A stretch of DNA of 64,000 nucleotides from JAJYSO01 sp964586655 (GTDB lineage Bacteria > Bacteroidota > Bacteroidia > Flavobacteriales > Flavobacteriaceae). A model generated the notes under the pieces. It was not told the DNA's origin and made no database searches. It was given only the letters and a program-made list of their open reading frames with translations. The DNA is taken from the NCBI GenBank assembly GCA_964586655.1, contig CAZPGY010000003.1, positions 124,001-188,000 of the forward strand, written 5' to 3'. Positions 43,016 through 51,839 of this stretch are shown one piece after another (position 1 is the first letter of the stretch; each line of letters begins with the position of its first letter). The position numbers were made by a program, and so were the translations under genes.

Positions 43016-43207
43016 ATGGAACAGTCAGAAATAAAAAATTTAACAGATTCCGAACTGCAGGAAGAAATAGATAAGGACAGAGCGGCTTATACCGACTTAA
43101 AAATGGCTCATGCCGTATCTCCCTTAGAAAACACTTCACAGTTGGAAGCTTTAAGAAGGACAATTGCACGTTTGAATACCGAGATGTCCAAAAGACAGAA
43201 AAATTAA
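43016..43207 (+). CDS. rpmC: Ribosomal protein uL29
   Basis: This 63-residue helical-hairpin protein lies near the tunnel exit. It shows EIKNLTDSELQEEI and LRRTIARLNTEMSKRQ. It starts 6 bp after rplP. Confidence 0.94.
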   Translation: MEQSEIKNLTDSELQEEIDKDRAAYTDLKMAHAVSPLENTSQLEALRRTIARLNTEMSKRQKN

Positions 43208-43221
43208 TCCTTTTGACAGCA

Positions 43222-43479
43222 ATGGAAAAAAGAAATTTACGTAAGGAGAGAGTAGGCGTGGTGACCAGTAATAAGATGGAAAAATCCATCGTGGTTTCCG
43301 AGGTGAAAAAATCTCGCCATCCAATGTATGGTAAGTTCGTTTTGAAAACAAAAAAGTATGTCGTTCACGATGAAAAGAACGACTGCAATGAAGGGGATAC
43401 CGTCCGAATTATGGAAACGCGCCCATTGAGTAAATCCAAGCGCTGGCGTCTCGTTGAAATTATTGAAAGAGCAAAATAA
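43222..43479 (+). CDS. rpsQ: Ribosomal protein uS17
   Basis: This 85-residue OB-fold 30S protein binds early in assembly. It shows RKERVGVVTSNKMEKSIVV, HPMYGKFVLKTKKYVVHDE and ETRPLSKSKRWRLVEI. I use the ATG at 43222; an in-frame TTG at 43213 would add three residues. Confidence 0.95.
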   Translation: MEKRNLRKERVGVVTSNKMEKSIVVSEVKKSRHPMYGKFVLKTKKYVVHDEKNDCNEGDTVRIMETRPLSKSKRWRLVEIIERAK

Positions 43480-43481
43480 TT

Positions 43482-43850
43482 ATGGTACAACAAGAATCAA
43501 AACTTAGAGTTGCTGACAATACAGGCGCAAAAGAAGTATTGACAATACGCGTCTTGGGCGGAACCAGAAAACGCTATGCTTCAGTAGGCGATAAAATTGT
43601 AGTCAGTACAAAAATGGCCACTCCGGGCGGTCAAATTAAAAAGGGAGAAATCTCTACAGCCGTAGTGGTACGAACCAAAAAAGAGGTTCGTCGCAAAGAT
43701 GGCTCTTATATCCGCTTTGATGATAATGCTTGTGTCCTGTTGGACGCCAATGGAGAAATGCGCGGAACGCGTGTATTTGGCCCGGTTGCCCGAGAATTGC
43801 GCAACAAAAAATTTATGAAAATTGTTTCACTTGCACCAGAAGTGCTTTAA
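43482..43850 (+). CDS. rplN: Ribosomal protein uL14
   Basis: The 122-residue 50S interface protein shows MVQQESKLRVADNTGAKE, then GDKIVVSTKMATPGG and GTRVFGPVARELR. It starts 2 bp after rpsQ. Confidence 0.97.
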   Translation: MVQQESKLRVADNTGAKEVLTIRVLGGTRKRYASVGDKIVVSTKMATPGGQIKKGEISTAVVVRTKKEVRRKDGSYIRFDDNACVLLDANGEMRGTRVFGPVARELRNKKFMKIVSLAPEVL

Positions 43851-43860
43851 GAATAAACAA

Positions 43861-44172
43861 ATGGCAAAGTTGAAGATAAAAAACGGAGATCAGGTACAGG
43901 TTATTGCCGGAGAATACAAAAACCGCGAAGGTCGGGTGATTGCTGTATTGCCCCAAAAAAATAAAGCCATTGTGGAAGGCCTGAATATGGTTAAGAAGCA
44001 TCAAAAACCAAGTGCCGAAAACCCACAAGGAGGTATTGTGGAAAGGGAAGCCCCTATTCATATTTCCAACCTGGCTCTGCTTGATAAAAATGGCAAACCT
44101 ACCCGAGTGGGCTACCGCATGGAAGGAGATCAAAAAGTAAGATTTGCCAAAACTACTAACGAAGTTATTTAG
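43861..44172 (+). CDS. rplX: Ribosomal protein uL24
   Basis: This 103-residue 50S assembly initiator has a KOW motif (KIKNGDQVQVIAGEYKNREG). The start MAKLKIKNG is chosen; an open frame upstream overlaps rplN and is not conserved. Confidence 0.96.
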   Translation: MAKLKIKNGDQVQVIAGEYKNREGRVIAVLPQKNKAIVEGLNMVKKHQKPSAENPQGGIVEREAPIHISNLALLDKNGKPTRVGYRMEGDQKVRFAKTTNEVI

Positions 44173-44183
44173 TCGTAAGAATT

Positions 44184-44735
44184 ATGAGTTACGTACCCAA
44201 ATTAAAGAAAGAATATAACGATAAGGTAAAGCCGACTTTAACCGAGGCCTTTAGTTACCAAAACCAAATGGAGGTGCCTAAATTATCCAAAATTGTTTTG
44301 AGTAAAGGTGTAGGGGAAGCAGTGGCTGATAAAAAATTAATTGATCAGGCTGTTGACGAATTGACCAAAATTACCGGTCAAAAAGCCGTTCCTACCGTTT
44401 CTAAAAAAGACGTGGCGGCTTTTAAATTGCGTAAAGGCATGCCCATAGGTGCCAAAGTTACTTTGCACGGCACCTATATGTATGAATTCCTCGATCGCTT
44501 GATTACCATGGCATTGCCGCGAGTTCGTGACTTTGACGGTATCAGCACTAAAGGTTTTGACGGTCGCGGAAATTATAATATGGGAGTTACCGAACAAATT
44601 ATTTTCCCGGAAATCGATATCGATAAAGTTAAGCGAATTACCGGTATGGATATCACTTTTGTGACCACTGCCAAAACCGATAGAGAAGCAAAAGCATTGT
44701 TGAAAGAATTGGGATTACCATTTAAAAAGAATTAA
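44184..44735 (+). CDS. rplE: Ribosomal protein uL5
   Basis: The 183-residue protein binds 5S rRNA and contacts P-site tRNA. It shows PKLSKIVLSKGVGEA, LRKGMPIGAKVTLHG and DFDGISTKGFDGRGNYN. Confidence 0.97.
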   Translation: MSYVPKLKKEYNDKVKPTLTEAFSYQNQMEVPKLSKIVLSKGVGEAVADKKLIDQAVDELTKITGQKAVPTVSKKDVAAFKLRKGMPIGAKVTLHGTYMYEFLDRLITMALPRVRDFDGISTKGFDGRGNYNMGVTEQIIFPEIDIDKVKRITGMDITFVTTAKTDREAKALLKELGLPFKKN

Positions 44736-44738
44736 ATT

Positions 44739-45008
44739 ATGGCAAAAGAATCAATGAAGGCCCGTGAGGTCAAACGCCAAAGATTGGTTGATAAATATGC
44801 TGAAAAACGCCGTCAGCTAAAAGCAGAAGGCGATTATGAAGCTTTGCAAAGACTACCTAAAAATTCGAGCCCGGTACGCTTGCACAATCGGTGCAAATTA
44901 ACCGGCCGGCCCAAAGGCTATATGCGACAGTTTGGCATTTCACGTGTTAAATTCAGGGAATTGGCCAACAAAGGATTGATCCCGGGAGTTAAAAAAGCCA
45001 GTTGGTAA
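44739..45008 (+). CDS. rpsN: Ribosomal protein uS14 (zinc-free long form)
   Basis: The 89-residue 30S head protein is the long form without a zinc ribbon. Its only Cys is in LHNRCKLTGRPKGYMRQFGI. It starts 3 bp after rplE. Confidence 0.96.
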   Translation: MAKESMKAREVKRQRLVDKYAEKRRQLKAEGDYEALQRLPKNSSPVRLHNRCKLTGRPKGYMRQFGISRVKFRELANKGLIPGVKKASW

Positions 45009-45034
45009 TTTAATAAGTAAAAAAATTAGACGAA

Positions 45035-45436
45035 ATGGTTACAGATCCTATTGCAGATTATTTGACACGATTAAGAAATGCGCTGGCAGCCGGTCATCGT
45101 GTAGTAAGTATCCCGGCTTCCAATATCAAAAAGGAAATCACTAAGATCCTATATGATCAAGGCTATATTTTAAGCTACAAGTTTTACTCGGAGCGAGAAA
45201 ATTTTGAAAGCATTAAAATAGCTCTGAAATATGATAAACACACCAATGCATCCGTAATTAAAGAATTACAACGCATTAGTAAGCCCGGGCTGCGAAAATA
45301 TGTCAAAGGCAAAGAGATGCCCCGGATTTTAAATGGCTTGGGAATTGCCATCGTATCAACTTCCCGTGGTGTAATGACCAATAAACAAGCGAGAAAAGAA
45401 AACGTTGGTGGCGAATTACTTTGCTACATTCACTAA
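45035..45436 (+). CDS. rpsH: Ribosomal protein uS8
   Basis: The 133-residue 30S protein shows DPIADYLTRLRNALAAGH and the C-terminal STSRGVMTNKQARKENVGGE. It binds the central domain of 16S rRNA. In E. coli it represses the spc operon; no matching mRNA site was identified here. Confidence 0.96.
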   Translation: MVTDPIADYLTRLRNALAAGHRVVSIPASNIKKEITKILYDQGYILSYKFYSERENFESIKIALKYDKHTNASVIKELQRISKPGLRKYVKGKEMPRILNGLGIAIVSTSRGVMTNKQARKENVGGELLCYIH

Positions 45437-45454
45437 CTTTTAAAAGTAAAACCC

Positions 45455-45997
45455 ATGTCAAGAATAGGAAAAAGCCCAGTAAATATCCCGGAAGGAGTGA
45501 CGGTGGAAATCAAAGACGATTTGGTGACCGTAAAAGGGAAGCTTGGGGAATTGACAGATAAGTTTCCCGGCATTTCCATAAAAGAAGAAGATGGGCAAAT
45601 TATTTTGGAGCGCCCCTCTGAGAAAAAAGCCGTCAAATCTAAGCACGGTCTATATCGTGCTTTGATTCAAAACATGATTGACGGAGTGGTCGAGGGCTAC
45701 ACCAAAGAGTTAGAACTGGTTGGTGTGGGCTATCGCGCTTCCAGCCAAGGACAAAAATTAGATCTCACTCTTGGTTTTTCTCACAATATCGTGATGTTGC
45801 TCCCCAAGGAAATTAAAGTGGAGACCATCTCTGAAAAAGGACAAAACCCACGTATAAAATTGACTTCTCACGACAAACAACTCGTGGGGCAAGTGGCAGC
45901 AAAAATCCGTTCATACCGTAAACCTGAACCCTATAAAGGAAAAGGAATCAAGTATGTCGGTGAATATATTAGAAGAAAAGCAGGTAAATCAGCATAA
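45455..45997 (+). CDS. rplF: Ribosomal protein uL6
   Basis: The 180-residue two-domain 50S protein shows SRIGKSPVNIPEGVTV, ELVGVGYRASSQG and the end KPEPYKGKGIKYVGEYIRRK. It lies near the factor-binding site. Confidence 0.97.
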   Translation: MSRIGKSPVNIPEGVTVEIKDDLVTVKGKLGELTDKFPGISIKEEDGQIILERPSEKKAVKSKHGLYRALIQNMIDGVVEGYTKELELVGVGYRASSQGQKLDLTLGFSHNIVMLLPKEIKVETISEKGQNPRIKLTSHDKQLVGQVAAKIRSYRKPEPYKGKGIKYVGEYIRRKAGKSA

Positions 45998-46009
45998 TAT
46001 TACGCGGTT

Positions 46010-46363
46010 ATGGCAGTTTCAAAACTTAAACGAAGAAAAAGAATTAAACGAGGTATTCGCAAACATTTATCCGGTACTTCTGAACGTCCCCGTCTTTCGG
46101 TTTTCAGAAGTAATAAAGAGATCTATGCCCAACTCATCGATGACGAAGCTTCCAAAACTTTGGTAGCAGCTTCATCAAGAGATAAGGGTGTTGATGCCAA
46201 AGGAACAAAAACAGAAATCGCCGCCTTGGTCGGAAAAAGCTTAGCGGAGAAAGCCGTAAAAGCCGGTTACGAAAAAGTGGCATTTGATAGAAATGGTTAT
46301 TTGTACCACGGAAGAGTAAAAGCATTGGCGGACGGTGCACGTGAAGGAGGCCTTAAATTTTAA
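46010..46363 (+). CDS. rplR: Ribosomal protein uL18
   Basis: The 117-residue 5S rRNA-binding protein shows RIKRGIRKHLSGTSERPRLS and the end FDRNGYLYHGRVKALADGAR. Confidence 0.96.
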   Translation: MAVSKLKRRKRIKRGIRKHLSGTSERPRLSVFRSNKEIYAQLIDDEASKTLVAASSRDKGVDAKGTKTEIAALVGKSLAEKAVKAGYEKVAFDRNGYLYHGRVKALADGAREGGLKF

Positions 46364-46380
46364 GAAATCAAAGTAAAGAT

Positions 46381-46905
46381 ATGTATAAGGATTATAAAAA
46401 CGTAGAATTTGTCAAACCGAGCGGACTTGATTTAAAAGACCAACTTGTCGGTGTGCAACGCGTAGCGAAAGTGACCAAAGGGGGTCGTACCTTTGGATTT
46501 ACTGCAATTGTTGTGGTGGGCAATGAAAATGGTGTTATTGGACACGGCCTTGGAAAATCAAAGGAAGTGGCCAGTGCTATTGCTAAGGGTATTGACGATG
46601 CTAAAAAGAATTTGATAAGAATCCCATTGCATAAAGGAAGTGTTCCTCATGCACAAAAAGGAAAATACAGTGGCGCCCGAGTTCATTTAATTCCGGCCGC
46701 TGAAGGTACCGGGGTTATTGCCGGTGGTCCTGTACGTGCCGTTGTGGAATTGGCCGGAATTAAAGACTTGTTATCCAAAAGTCAAGGCTCTTCCAATCCG
46801 CACAACGTGGTGAAAGCTACTTTTGACGCCTTACTCAGAATGAGAAGCGCTGAAACCGTAGCCCGACAAAGAGGCATTTCATTGGATAAAGTGTTTAATG
46901 GTTAA
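46381..46905 (+). CDS. rpsE: Ribosomal protein uS5
   Basis: The 174-residue 30S protein is involved in decoding accuracy and mRNA unwinding. It shows VQRVAKVTKGGRTFGFTAI, VGHG-like IGHGLGKSKEV, and PHAQKGKYSGARVHLIPA. Confidence 0.97.
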   Translation: MYKDYKNVEFVKPSGLDLKDQLVGVQRVAKVTKGGRTFGFTAIVVVGNENGVIGHGLGKSKEVASAIAKGIDDAKKNLIRIPLHKGSVPHAQKGKYSGARVHLIPAAEGTGVIAGGPVRAVVELAGIKDLLSKSQGSSNPHNVVKATFDALLRMRSAETVARQRGISLDKVFNG

Positions 46906-46915
46906 AACTGAAAAA

Positions 46916-47095
46916 ATGGCAAAATTAAAAGTTACACAAATACGAAGTACCATTGGCGCTACCAAAAAGCAAAAAGGCACTATGCAAGCCTTGGGATTAA
47001 CCCGTATGCGCCAAAGCGTAGAGCATGAAGACACCCCCAATATCAACGGGATGATCAATAAAGTTAAACATTTGATTTCTGTAGAAGAAGCTTAA
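46916..47095 (+). CDS. rpmD: Ribosomal protein uL30
   Basis: The 59-residue protein shows KLKVTQIRSTIGATKKQKGT and ALGLTRMRQSVEHED. The start MAKLKV is 10 bp after rpsE; an upstream in-frame ATG overlaps rpsE. Confidence 0.95.
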   Translation: MAKLKVTQIRSTIGATKKQKGTMQALGLTRMRQSVEHEDTPNINGMINKVKHLISVEEA

Positions 47096-47106
47096 TATAG
47101 ACCGAT

Positions 47107-47559
47107 ATGGAATTACATAATTTAAAACCGGCTAAAGGGTCGATTAAAACAAATACAAAGAGACGCGGTCGTGGAGTTACCTCCGGAAAAGGACGTACTT
47201 CCGGACGCGGCCACAAAGGCGCACAATCCCGTTCGGGCTATTCTAAAAAAATTGGTTTTGAAGGAGGACAAATGCCCCTCCAACGCCGTGTGCCCAAATA
47301 CGGATTTCGCAATATCAATCATGTAGAATACCAAGCCATAAACTTGGATACCCTACAAGGATTGGTTGATGACAAAAAAATTAAAGACGAAGTAAATGTA
47401 GAAGCCCTCATTGAATTGGGACTGGTTGGAAAATCTGATTTAGTCAAAATTTTGGGTCGCGGAACACTTAAAGCAAAACTGAAAGTTACCGCACATAAAT
47501 TTTCTGCATCTGCTAAATCAGCAATCGAAGAAGCAGGAGGTGAAGCTGTAATATTTTAA
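47107..47559 (+). CDS. rplO: Ribosomal protein uL15
   Basis: The 150-residue 50S protein has the Gly/Arg-rich start RRGRGVTSGKGRTSGRGHKG and KIGFEGGQMPLQRRVPKYGF, with the compact C-terminal domain. Confidence 0.97.
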   Translation: MELHNLKPAKGSIKTNTKRRGRGVTSGKGRTSGRGHKGAQSRSGYSKKIGFEGGQMPLQRRVPKYGFRNINHVEYQAINLDTLQGLVDDKKIKDEVNVEALIELGLVGKSDLVKILGRGTLKAKLKVTAHKFSASAKSAIEEAGGEAVIF

Positions 47560-47573
47560 ACTCCCCCTTTTTG

Positions 47574-48902
47574 ATGAAGAAATTTATTGACAAAATAAAG
47601 AGCATCTGGCAAATTGAAGACCTGAGAAATCGATTGCTATTGACACTTGGCCTCATTGCCGTTTATCGGTTTGGGGCGCAAATTGTTCTTCCCGGCGTAG
47701 ATGCAGCACAATTGGCTAATTTGGCAGATCAAACCAGTGGCGGCCTCTTGGGGCTGCTTAATGCATTTACCGGGGGTGCCTTTTCAAATGCCTCCATCTT
47801 TGCCTTGGGAATTATGCCCTATATCTCTGCTTCCATTGTGGTGCAGTTGATGGGAATTGCGGTGCCCTACCTCCAAAAGCTCCAAACCGAAGGAGAAAGC
47901 GGACGTAAAAAAATAGACCAAATTACCCGTTGGTTAACCATCGGGATCACCTTGGTTCAAGGACCGGGTTATATTTATAACCTCTTCCGTACCCTTCCGG
48001 CAAGTGCCTTTATGATGGATCAAACGATGTTTGTAGTTTCTTCGGTAATTATCCTTACCGCAGGCTGTATTTTTGCCATGTGGATGGGAGAGCGCATTAC
48101 AGAAAAAGGTGTGGGGAACGGAATCTCCATATTGATTATGGTGGGAATTATTGCTCGTATGCCCATGGCATTCGTTCAGGAATTCACTTCAAGGTTTACG
48201 GAATCAGGAGGGATGGTGATGATTTTGATCGAGTTGGCCATCTGGTTTGCTGTAATCTTGGCCTGTGTATACCTGGTGATGGCCATTCGAAAAGTACCCG
48301 TGCAATATGCCCGACGCAGTGCCGGCGGAGGCTATGAAAGAAGCCGCGGAGCACGACAATTTATTCCGCTTAAATTAAATGCCTCGGGAGTAATGCCCAT
48401 TATTTTTGCACAAGCTATTATGTTTGTGCCGGCTGCCGTTGCCGGTTTATCCGACTCGAGTATCGCAGTAGCTATCAAGACCGCTTTTTCCGATATCTTC
48501 GGATTTTGGTACCGATTGGTTTTCTTCTTGTTGGTAATTGTCTTTACCTACTTCTATACAGCCATTACGGTGCCTACCAATAAAATGGCAGACGATTTGA
48601 AACGCAGTGGCGGATTTGTACCCGGAATCAGACCCGGTACCGATACCGACAATTTTTTAGACCGTATCATGTCACAAATTACTTTGCCCGGATCTATATT
48701 CTTGGCCTTCATTGCCGTTTTACCCGCATTGGTGGTGCACATTGATGTGCAACAAGGCTGGGCACTGTTCTATGGAGGTACTTCCCTGCTTATTATTGTG
48801 GGAGTGGCCATTGACACGATACAACAAATAGACTCATATTTATTGAACCGTCATTATGACGGACTCATAAAAACAGGTAAAAACAGAAAAGCAGTTGCTT
48901 AA
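47574..48902 (+). CDS. secY: Protein translocase subunit SecY
   Basis: The 442-residue channel subunit of the Sec translocon has ten membrane helices. It shows the plug region around GLLNAFTGGAFSNASIFALG and PYISASIVVQLM. The cytosolic loops for ribosome and SecA contact are RRSAGGGYERSRGARQFIPL and GFVPGIRPG. The ATG at 47574 is preferred over the TTG directly before it. No adk or map gene follows, unlike many Gram-positive clusters. Confidence 0.97.
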   Translation: MKKFIDKIKSIWQIEDLRNRLLLTLGLIAVYRFGAQIVLPGVDAAQLANLADQTSGGLLGLLNAFTGGAFSNASIFALGIMPYISASIVVQLMGIAVPYLQKLQTEGESGRKKIDQITRWLTIGITLVQGPGYIYNLFRTLPASAFMMDQTMFVVSSVIILTAGCIFAMWMGERITEKGVGNGISILIMVGIIARMPMAFVQEFTSRFTESGGMVMILIELAIWFAVILACVYLVMAIRKVPVQYARRSAGGGYERSRGARQFIPLKLNASGVMPIIFAQAIMFVPAAVAGLSDSSIAVAIKTAFSDIFGFWYRLVFFLLVIVFTYFYTAITVPTNKMADDLKRSGGFVPGIRPGTDTDNFLDRIMSQITLPGSIFLAFIAVLPALVVHIDVQQGWALFYGGTSLLIIVGVAIDTIQQIDSYLLNRHYDGLIKTGKNRKAVA

Positions 48903-48904
48903 TT

Positions 48905-49120
48905 ATGGCTAAACAGAAAGCGATAGAACAAGATGGAACGATTGTCGAAGCATTGTCAAATGCAATGTTTCGTGTGGAATTAGAAAATGGCCACGTGGTT
49001 ACGGCTCATATCTCCGGTAAAATGCGTATGCACTATATCAAACTTTTGCCCGGAGACAAAGTGAAACTGGAAATGAGTCCCTACGATTTGACCAAAGGGA
49101 GAATTACTTATCGCTATTAA
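48905..49120 (+). CDS. infA: Translation initiation factor IF-1
   Basis: The 71-residue OB-fold factor occupies the A site during initiation. It shows EQDGTIVEALSNAMFRVELE and GDKVKLEMSPYDLTKGRITY. It starts 2 bp after secY. An 85-bp gap follows with a possible promoter. Confidence 0.97.
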   Translation: MAKQKAIEQDGTIVEALSNAMFRVELENGHVVTAHISGKMRMHYIKLLPGDKVKLEMSPYDLTKGRITYRY

Positions 49121-49157
49121 TAATTTGAAAGTAGGCCGGAAGCTGAAAAAATTTTAT

Positions 49158-49165
49158 TAGTTTTG
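49158..49165 (+). promoter_or_regulatory. Possible internal promoter before rpmJ
   Basis: TAGTTTTG in ATTAGTTTTGC matches the -7 consensus and the rpmB upstream box, in the unusually wide 85-bp gap between infA and rpmJ. The nearest TTTG is 30 bp upstream, so the -33 element is doubtful. Confidence 0.4.
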
Positions 49166-49205
49166 CAAATCCTTAATCAGCGGATAATATTCAAAAAATT
49201 TAATT

Positions 49206-49322
49206 ATGAAAGTTAGAGCTTCAATCAAAAAGAGACATCCCGACGATAAAATCGTACGTCGGAAAGGACGTCTTTATGTGATTAATAAGAAGAACCCAAG
49301 ATACAAACAAAGACAAGGTTAA
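49206..49322 (+). CDS. rpmJ: Ribosomal protein bL36 (zinc-free form)
   Basis: This 38-residue 50S protein reads MKVRASIKKRHPDDKIVRR and ends YKQRQG. The three Cys of the zinc-binding form are absent (HPDD stands where CxxC is expected). It starts 85 bp after infA and ends 1 bp before rpsM. Confidence 0.93.
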   Translation: MKVRASIKKRHPDDKIVRRKGRLYVINKKNPRYKQRQG

Positions 49323-49323
49323 T

Positions 49324-49698
49324 ATGGCAAGAATAGCAGGGGTAGATATACCTAACCAAAAACGAGGCGTTATTTCCTTGACCTATATATATGGGATTGG
49401 AAAAAGTCGGGCTAAAGAAATTTTAGAACAAGCCCAAGTAGATGAGAATACAAAAGTAGGCGATTGGTCTGATGAAGAAGCCAGTCGAGTGCGCAATGTG
49501 GTAGGAAACTACACCATAGAGGGACAGTTGCGTTCACAAACCCAAATGAACATCAAGCGACTTATGGATATTGGTTGTTATCGTGGTATTCGTCACCGTT
49601 CGGGATTGCCCTTGCGAGGACAAAAGACCAAAAACAACTCGCGTACTCGTAAAGGAAGACGCAAAACGGTTGCCAACAAGAAAAAAATAACCAAGTAA
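49324..49698 (+). CDS. rpsM: Ribosomal protein uS13
   Basis: The 124-residue 30S head protein shows MARIAGVDIPNQKRGVISL, YGIGKSRAKEIL and GCYRGIRHRSGLPLRGQKTK. It contacts tRNA and the 50S bridge. Confidence 0.97.
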   Translation: MARIAGVDIPNQKRGVISLTYIYGIGKSRAKEILEQAQVDENTKVGDWSDEEASRVRNVVGNYTIEGQLRSQTQMNIKRLMDIGCYRGIRHRSGLPLRGQKTKNNSRTRKGRRKTVANKKKITK

Positions 49699-49709
49699 AG
49701 ATTTAGATT

Positions 49710-50096
49710 ATGGCGAAGGTAAAATCTAATAAGAAGAAAAAAATTCACGTAGAGCCTTTTGGAGAGGCTCATATCTCGAGCTCATTCAACAATGCCATCG
49801 TAACCTTGACCAACAAGAACGGCGATGTGATTTCTTGGTCTTCTGCCGGGAAAATGGGATTCCGTGGAAGTAAGAAAAACACCCCTTACGCTGCGCAAAC
49901 TGCCGCGGAAGATGCTGCTAAAGTAGCTTATGAAGCGGGTTTGAGAAAGGTAAAAGCCTATATTAAAGGGCCGGGTAATGGTCGGGAATCTGCCGTGAGA
50001 AGTTTGCACAACTCCGGAATTGAAGTGACCGAAATCATTGATATTACCCCCATGCCTCACAATGGCTGCCGTCCTCCTAAACGTCGACGTGTATAA
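49710..50096 (+). CDS. rpsK: Ribosomal protein uS11
   Basis: The 128-residue platform protein shows SSFNNAIVTLTNKNGDVISW, GMRK-equivalent GFRGSKKNTPYAAQ and PMPHNGCRPPKRRRV. Confidence 0.97.
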   Translation: MAKVKSNKKKKIHVEPFGEAHISSSFNNAIVTLTNKNGDVISWSSAGKMGFRGSKKNTPYAAQTAAEDAAKVAYEAGLRKVKAYIKGPGNGRESAVRSLHNSGIEVTEIIDITPMPHNGCRPPKRRRV

Positions 50097-50167
50097 TTCA
50101 TATTTTAAAATAACTCAGATTATCGAAGGATGAAATGCCTTAATTCATAATCACAAATCAAAAGCAA

Positions 50168-50773
50168 ATGGCAAGATATACAGGTCCAAAATCCAAAATA
50201 GCCCGTAAATTCGGAGAGCCTATTTATGGTGAAGACAAATCATTTGAAAAGAAAAAATACCCTCCGGGTCAACACGGAAACCAAAGACGACGAGGAAAGA
50301 AATCGGAATATGCGCTGCAATTGGCCGAAAAGCAAAAAGCCAAATATACCTACGGGATTTTGGAGCGCCAATTTCGCAATATCTTTAAAGAAGCCAACCG
50401 CCGTGACGGCGTAACCGGTTTAACGCTCTTGCAATTGTGTGAAGGACGTTTGGACAATGTAGTATACAGATTGGGGCTTTCTCCCTCTCGCCGTGGAGCA
50501 CGTCAACTCGTGTCGCACAAACATATTGTGGTTAACGGCAGAATTGTAAATACGCCCTCTTATCAGTTAGACGTCAATGACGTGGTAGGCGTTCGTGAGA
50601 AGTCAAAATCATTGGCTTCGATCAATGATTCCTTAGCAAATAACAGGCAAGTACATGAATGGTTGTCATGGAACCCCGAAAAGAAAGAAGGGACCATCGT
50701 TTCTGTTCCGGTTCGTGAACAGATTACGGAAAACATTAATACACAGCTTATTGTAGAGTTGTATTCTAAATAA
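50168..50773 (+). CDS. rpsD: Ribosomal protein uS4
   Basis: The 201-residue assembly initiator shows ARYTGPKSKIARKFGEPIYG, KYPPGQHG and the S4 domain RLDNVVYRLGLSPSRRGARQ with HKHIVVNGRIVNTPSY. No zinc ligands are present. It starts 71 bp after rpsK. Confidence 0.97.
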   Translation: MARYTGPKSKIARKFGEPIYGEDKSFEKKKYPPGQHGNQRRRGKKSEYALQLAEKQKAKYTYGILERQFRNIFKEANRRDGVTGLTLLQLCEGRLDNVVYRLGLSPSRRGARQLVSHKHIVVNGRIVNTPSYQLDVNDVVGVREKSKSLASINDSLANNRQVHEWLSWNPEKKEGTIVSVPVREQITENINTQLIVELYSK

Positions 50774-50796
50774 TCCTTAATTGAGAGAATAATACT

Positions 50797-51789
50797 ATGG
50801 CAATATTAGATTTTCAAAGGCCTGATAAAGTTGTTATGATTGATTCTTCGGAATTTGAAGGCAAATTCGAATTCCGACCCCTCGAGCCCGGTTATGGGCT
50901 TACCGTAGGGAACGCCCTAAGGCGTGTGCTGTTGTCATCACTTGAAGGCTTCGCCATCTCTTCAGTCCGTATTGAAGGTGTGGAACATGAGTTTTCTACC
51001 ATATCCGGAGTTGTAGAGGATGTGACTGAAATCATTCTAAATTTGAAGCAAGTCCGTTTGAAAAGACAAATTGACGATGTAGAAGATGAAACGGTCACAC
51101 TCTCATTCAAAGGAAAAGAGAAAATGACCGCCGGCGATATACAGAAGTCCATTTCCGGATTTCAAGTACTCAATCCCGATTTGGTCATCTGCAACTTAGA
51201 CAAAAAAGTAGAGATCAATATGGAGCTGACCATTGAAAAAGGACGCGGCTACGTCTCTGCTGAAGAAAATAAAAAAGATGAAGTGCCCTTGGGAACCATC
51301 TTTACGGATTCCATCTTTACCCCAATCAAAAATGTCAAGTATGGCGTTGAAGATTATCGTGTGGGACAAAAAACCGACTATGAGAAATTGGTTTTTGAAA
51401 TCCGTACCGATGGCAGTATCCACCCTCAAGACGCATTGACTGAAGCTGCAAAAATCCTTATCCAGCATTTTATGCTCTTTTCTGATGAGCGTATTACCCT
51501 GGAGGCCGATGAAGTTTCGCCTAAAGACACCTATGATGAGGAGTCCTTGCACATGCGTCAATTACTCAAAACCAAATTAATCGACCTCGATTTGTCTGTA
51601 CGCGCATTGAACTGTCTCAAAGCAGCTGAAGTCGAGAATCTGGGAGAATTGGTGGCACACAATAAGAGTGATTTGATGAAATTCCGAAACTTCGGTAAAA
51701 AATCCTTGAGCGAGCTGGAAGAATTGGTAGGCGGAAAAGGGCTTGAGTTTGGAATGGATCTTTCTAAGTATAAATTGGATAAAGATTAG
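50797..51789 (+). CDS. rpoA: RNA polymerase alpha subunit
   Basis: The 330-residue subunit has the N-terminal assembly domain (GYGLTVGNALRRVLLSSLEG) and the C-terminal DNA/activator-binding domain (ALNCLKAAEVENLGELV, FRNFGKKSLSELEEL). Length and both domains are normal. Confidence 0.97.
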   Translation: MAILDFQRPDKVVMIDSSEFEGKFEFRPLEPGYGLTVGNALRRVLLSSLEGFAISSVRIEGVEHEFSTISGVVEDVTEIILNLKQVRLKRQIDDVEDETVTLSFKGKEKMTAGDIQKSISGFQVLNPDLVICNLDKKVEINMELTIEKGRGYVSAEENKKDEVPLGTIFTDSIFTPIKNVKYGVEDYRVGQKTDYEKLVFEIRTDGSIHPQDALTEAAKILIQHFMLFSDERITLEADEVSPKDTYDEESLHMRQLLKTKLIDLDLSVRALNCLKAAEVENLGELVAHNKSDLMKFRNFGKKSLSELEELVGGKGLEFGMDLSKYKLDKD

Positions 51790-51839
51790 TATCCGGGAAA
51801 TGAGTTGAATTTTCCAACACTTAATATTTTGTTTTTAAA

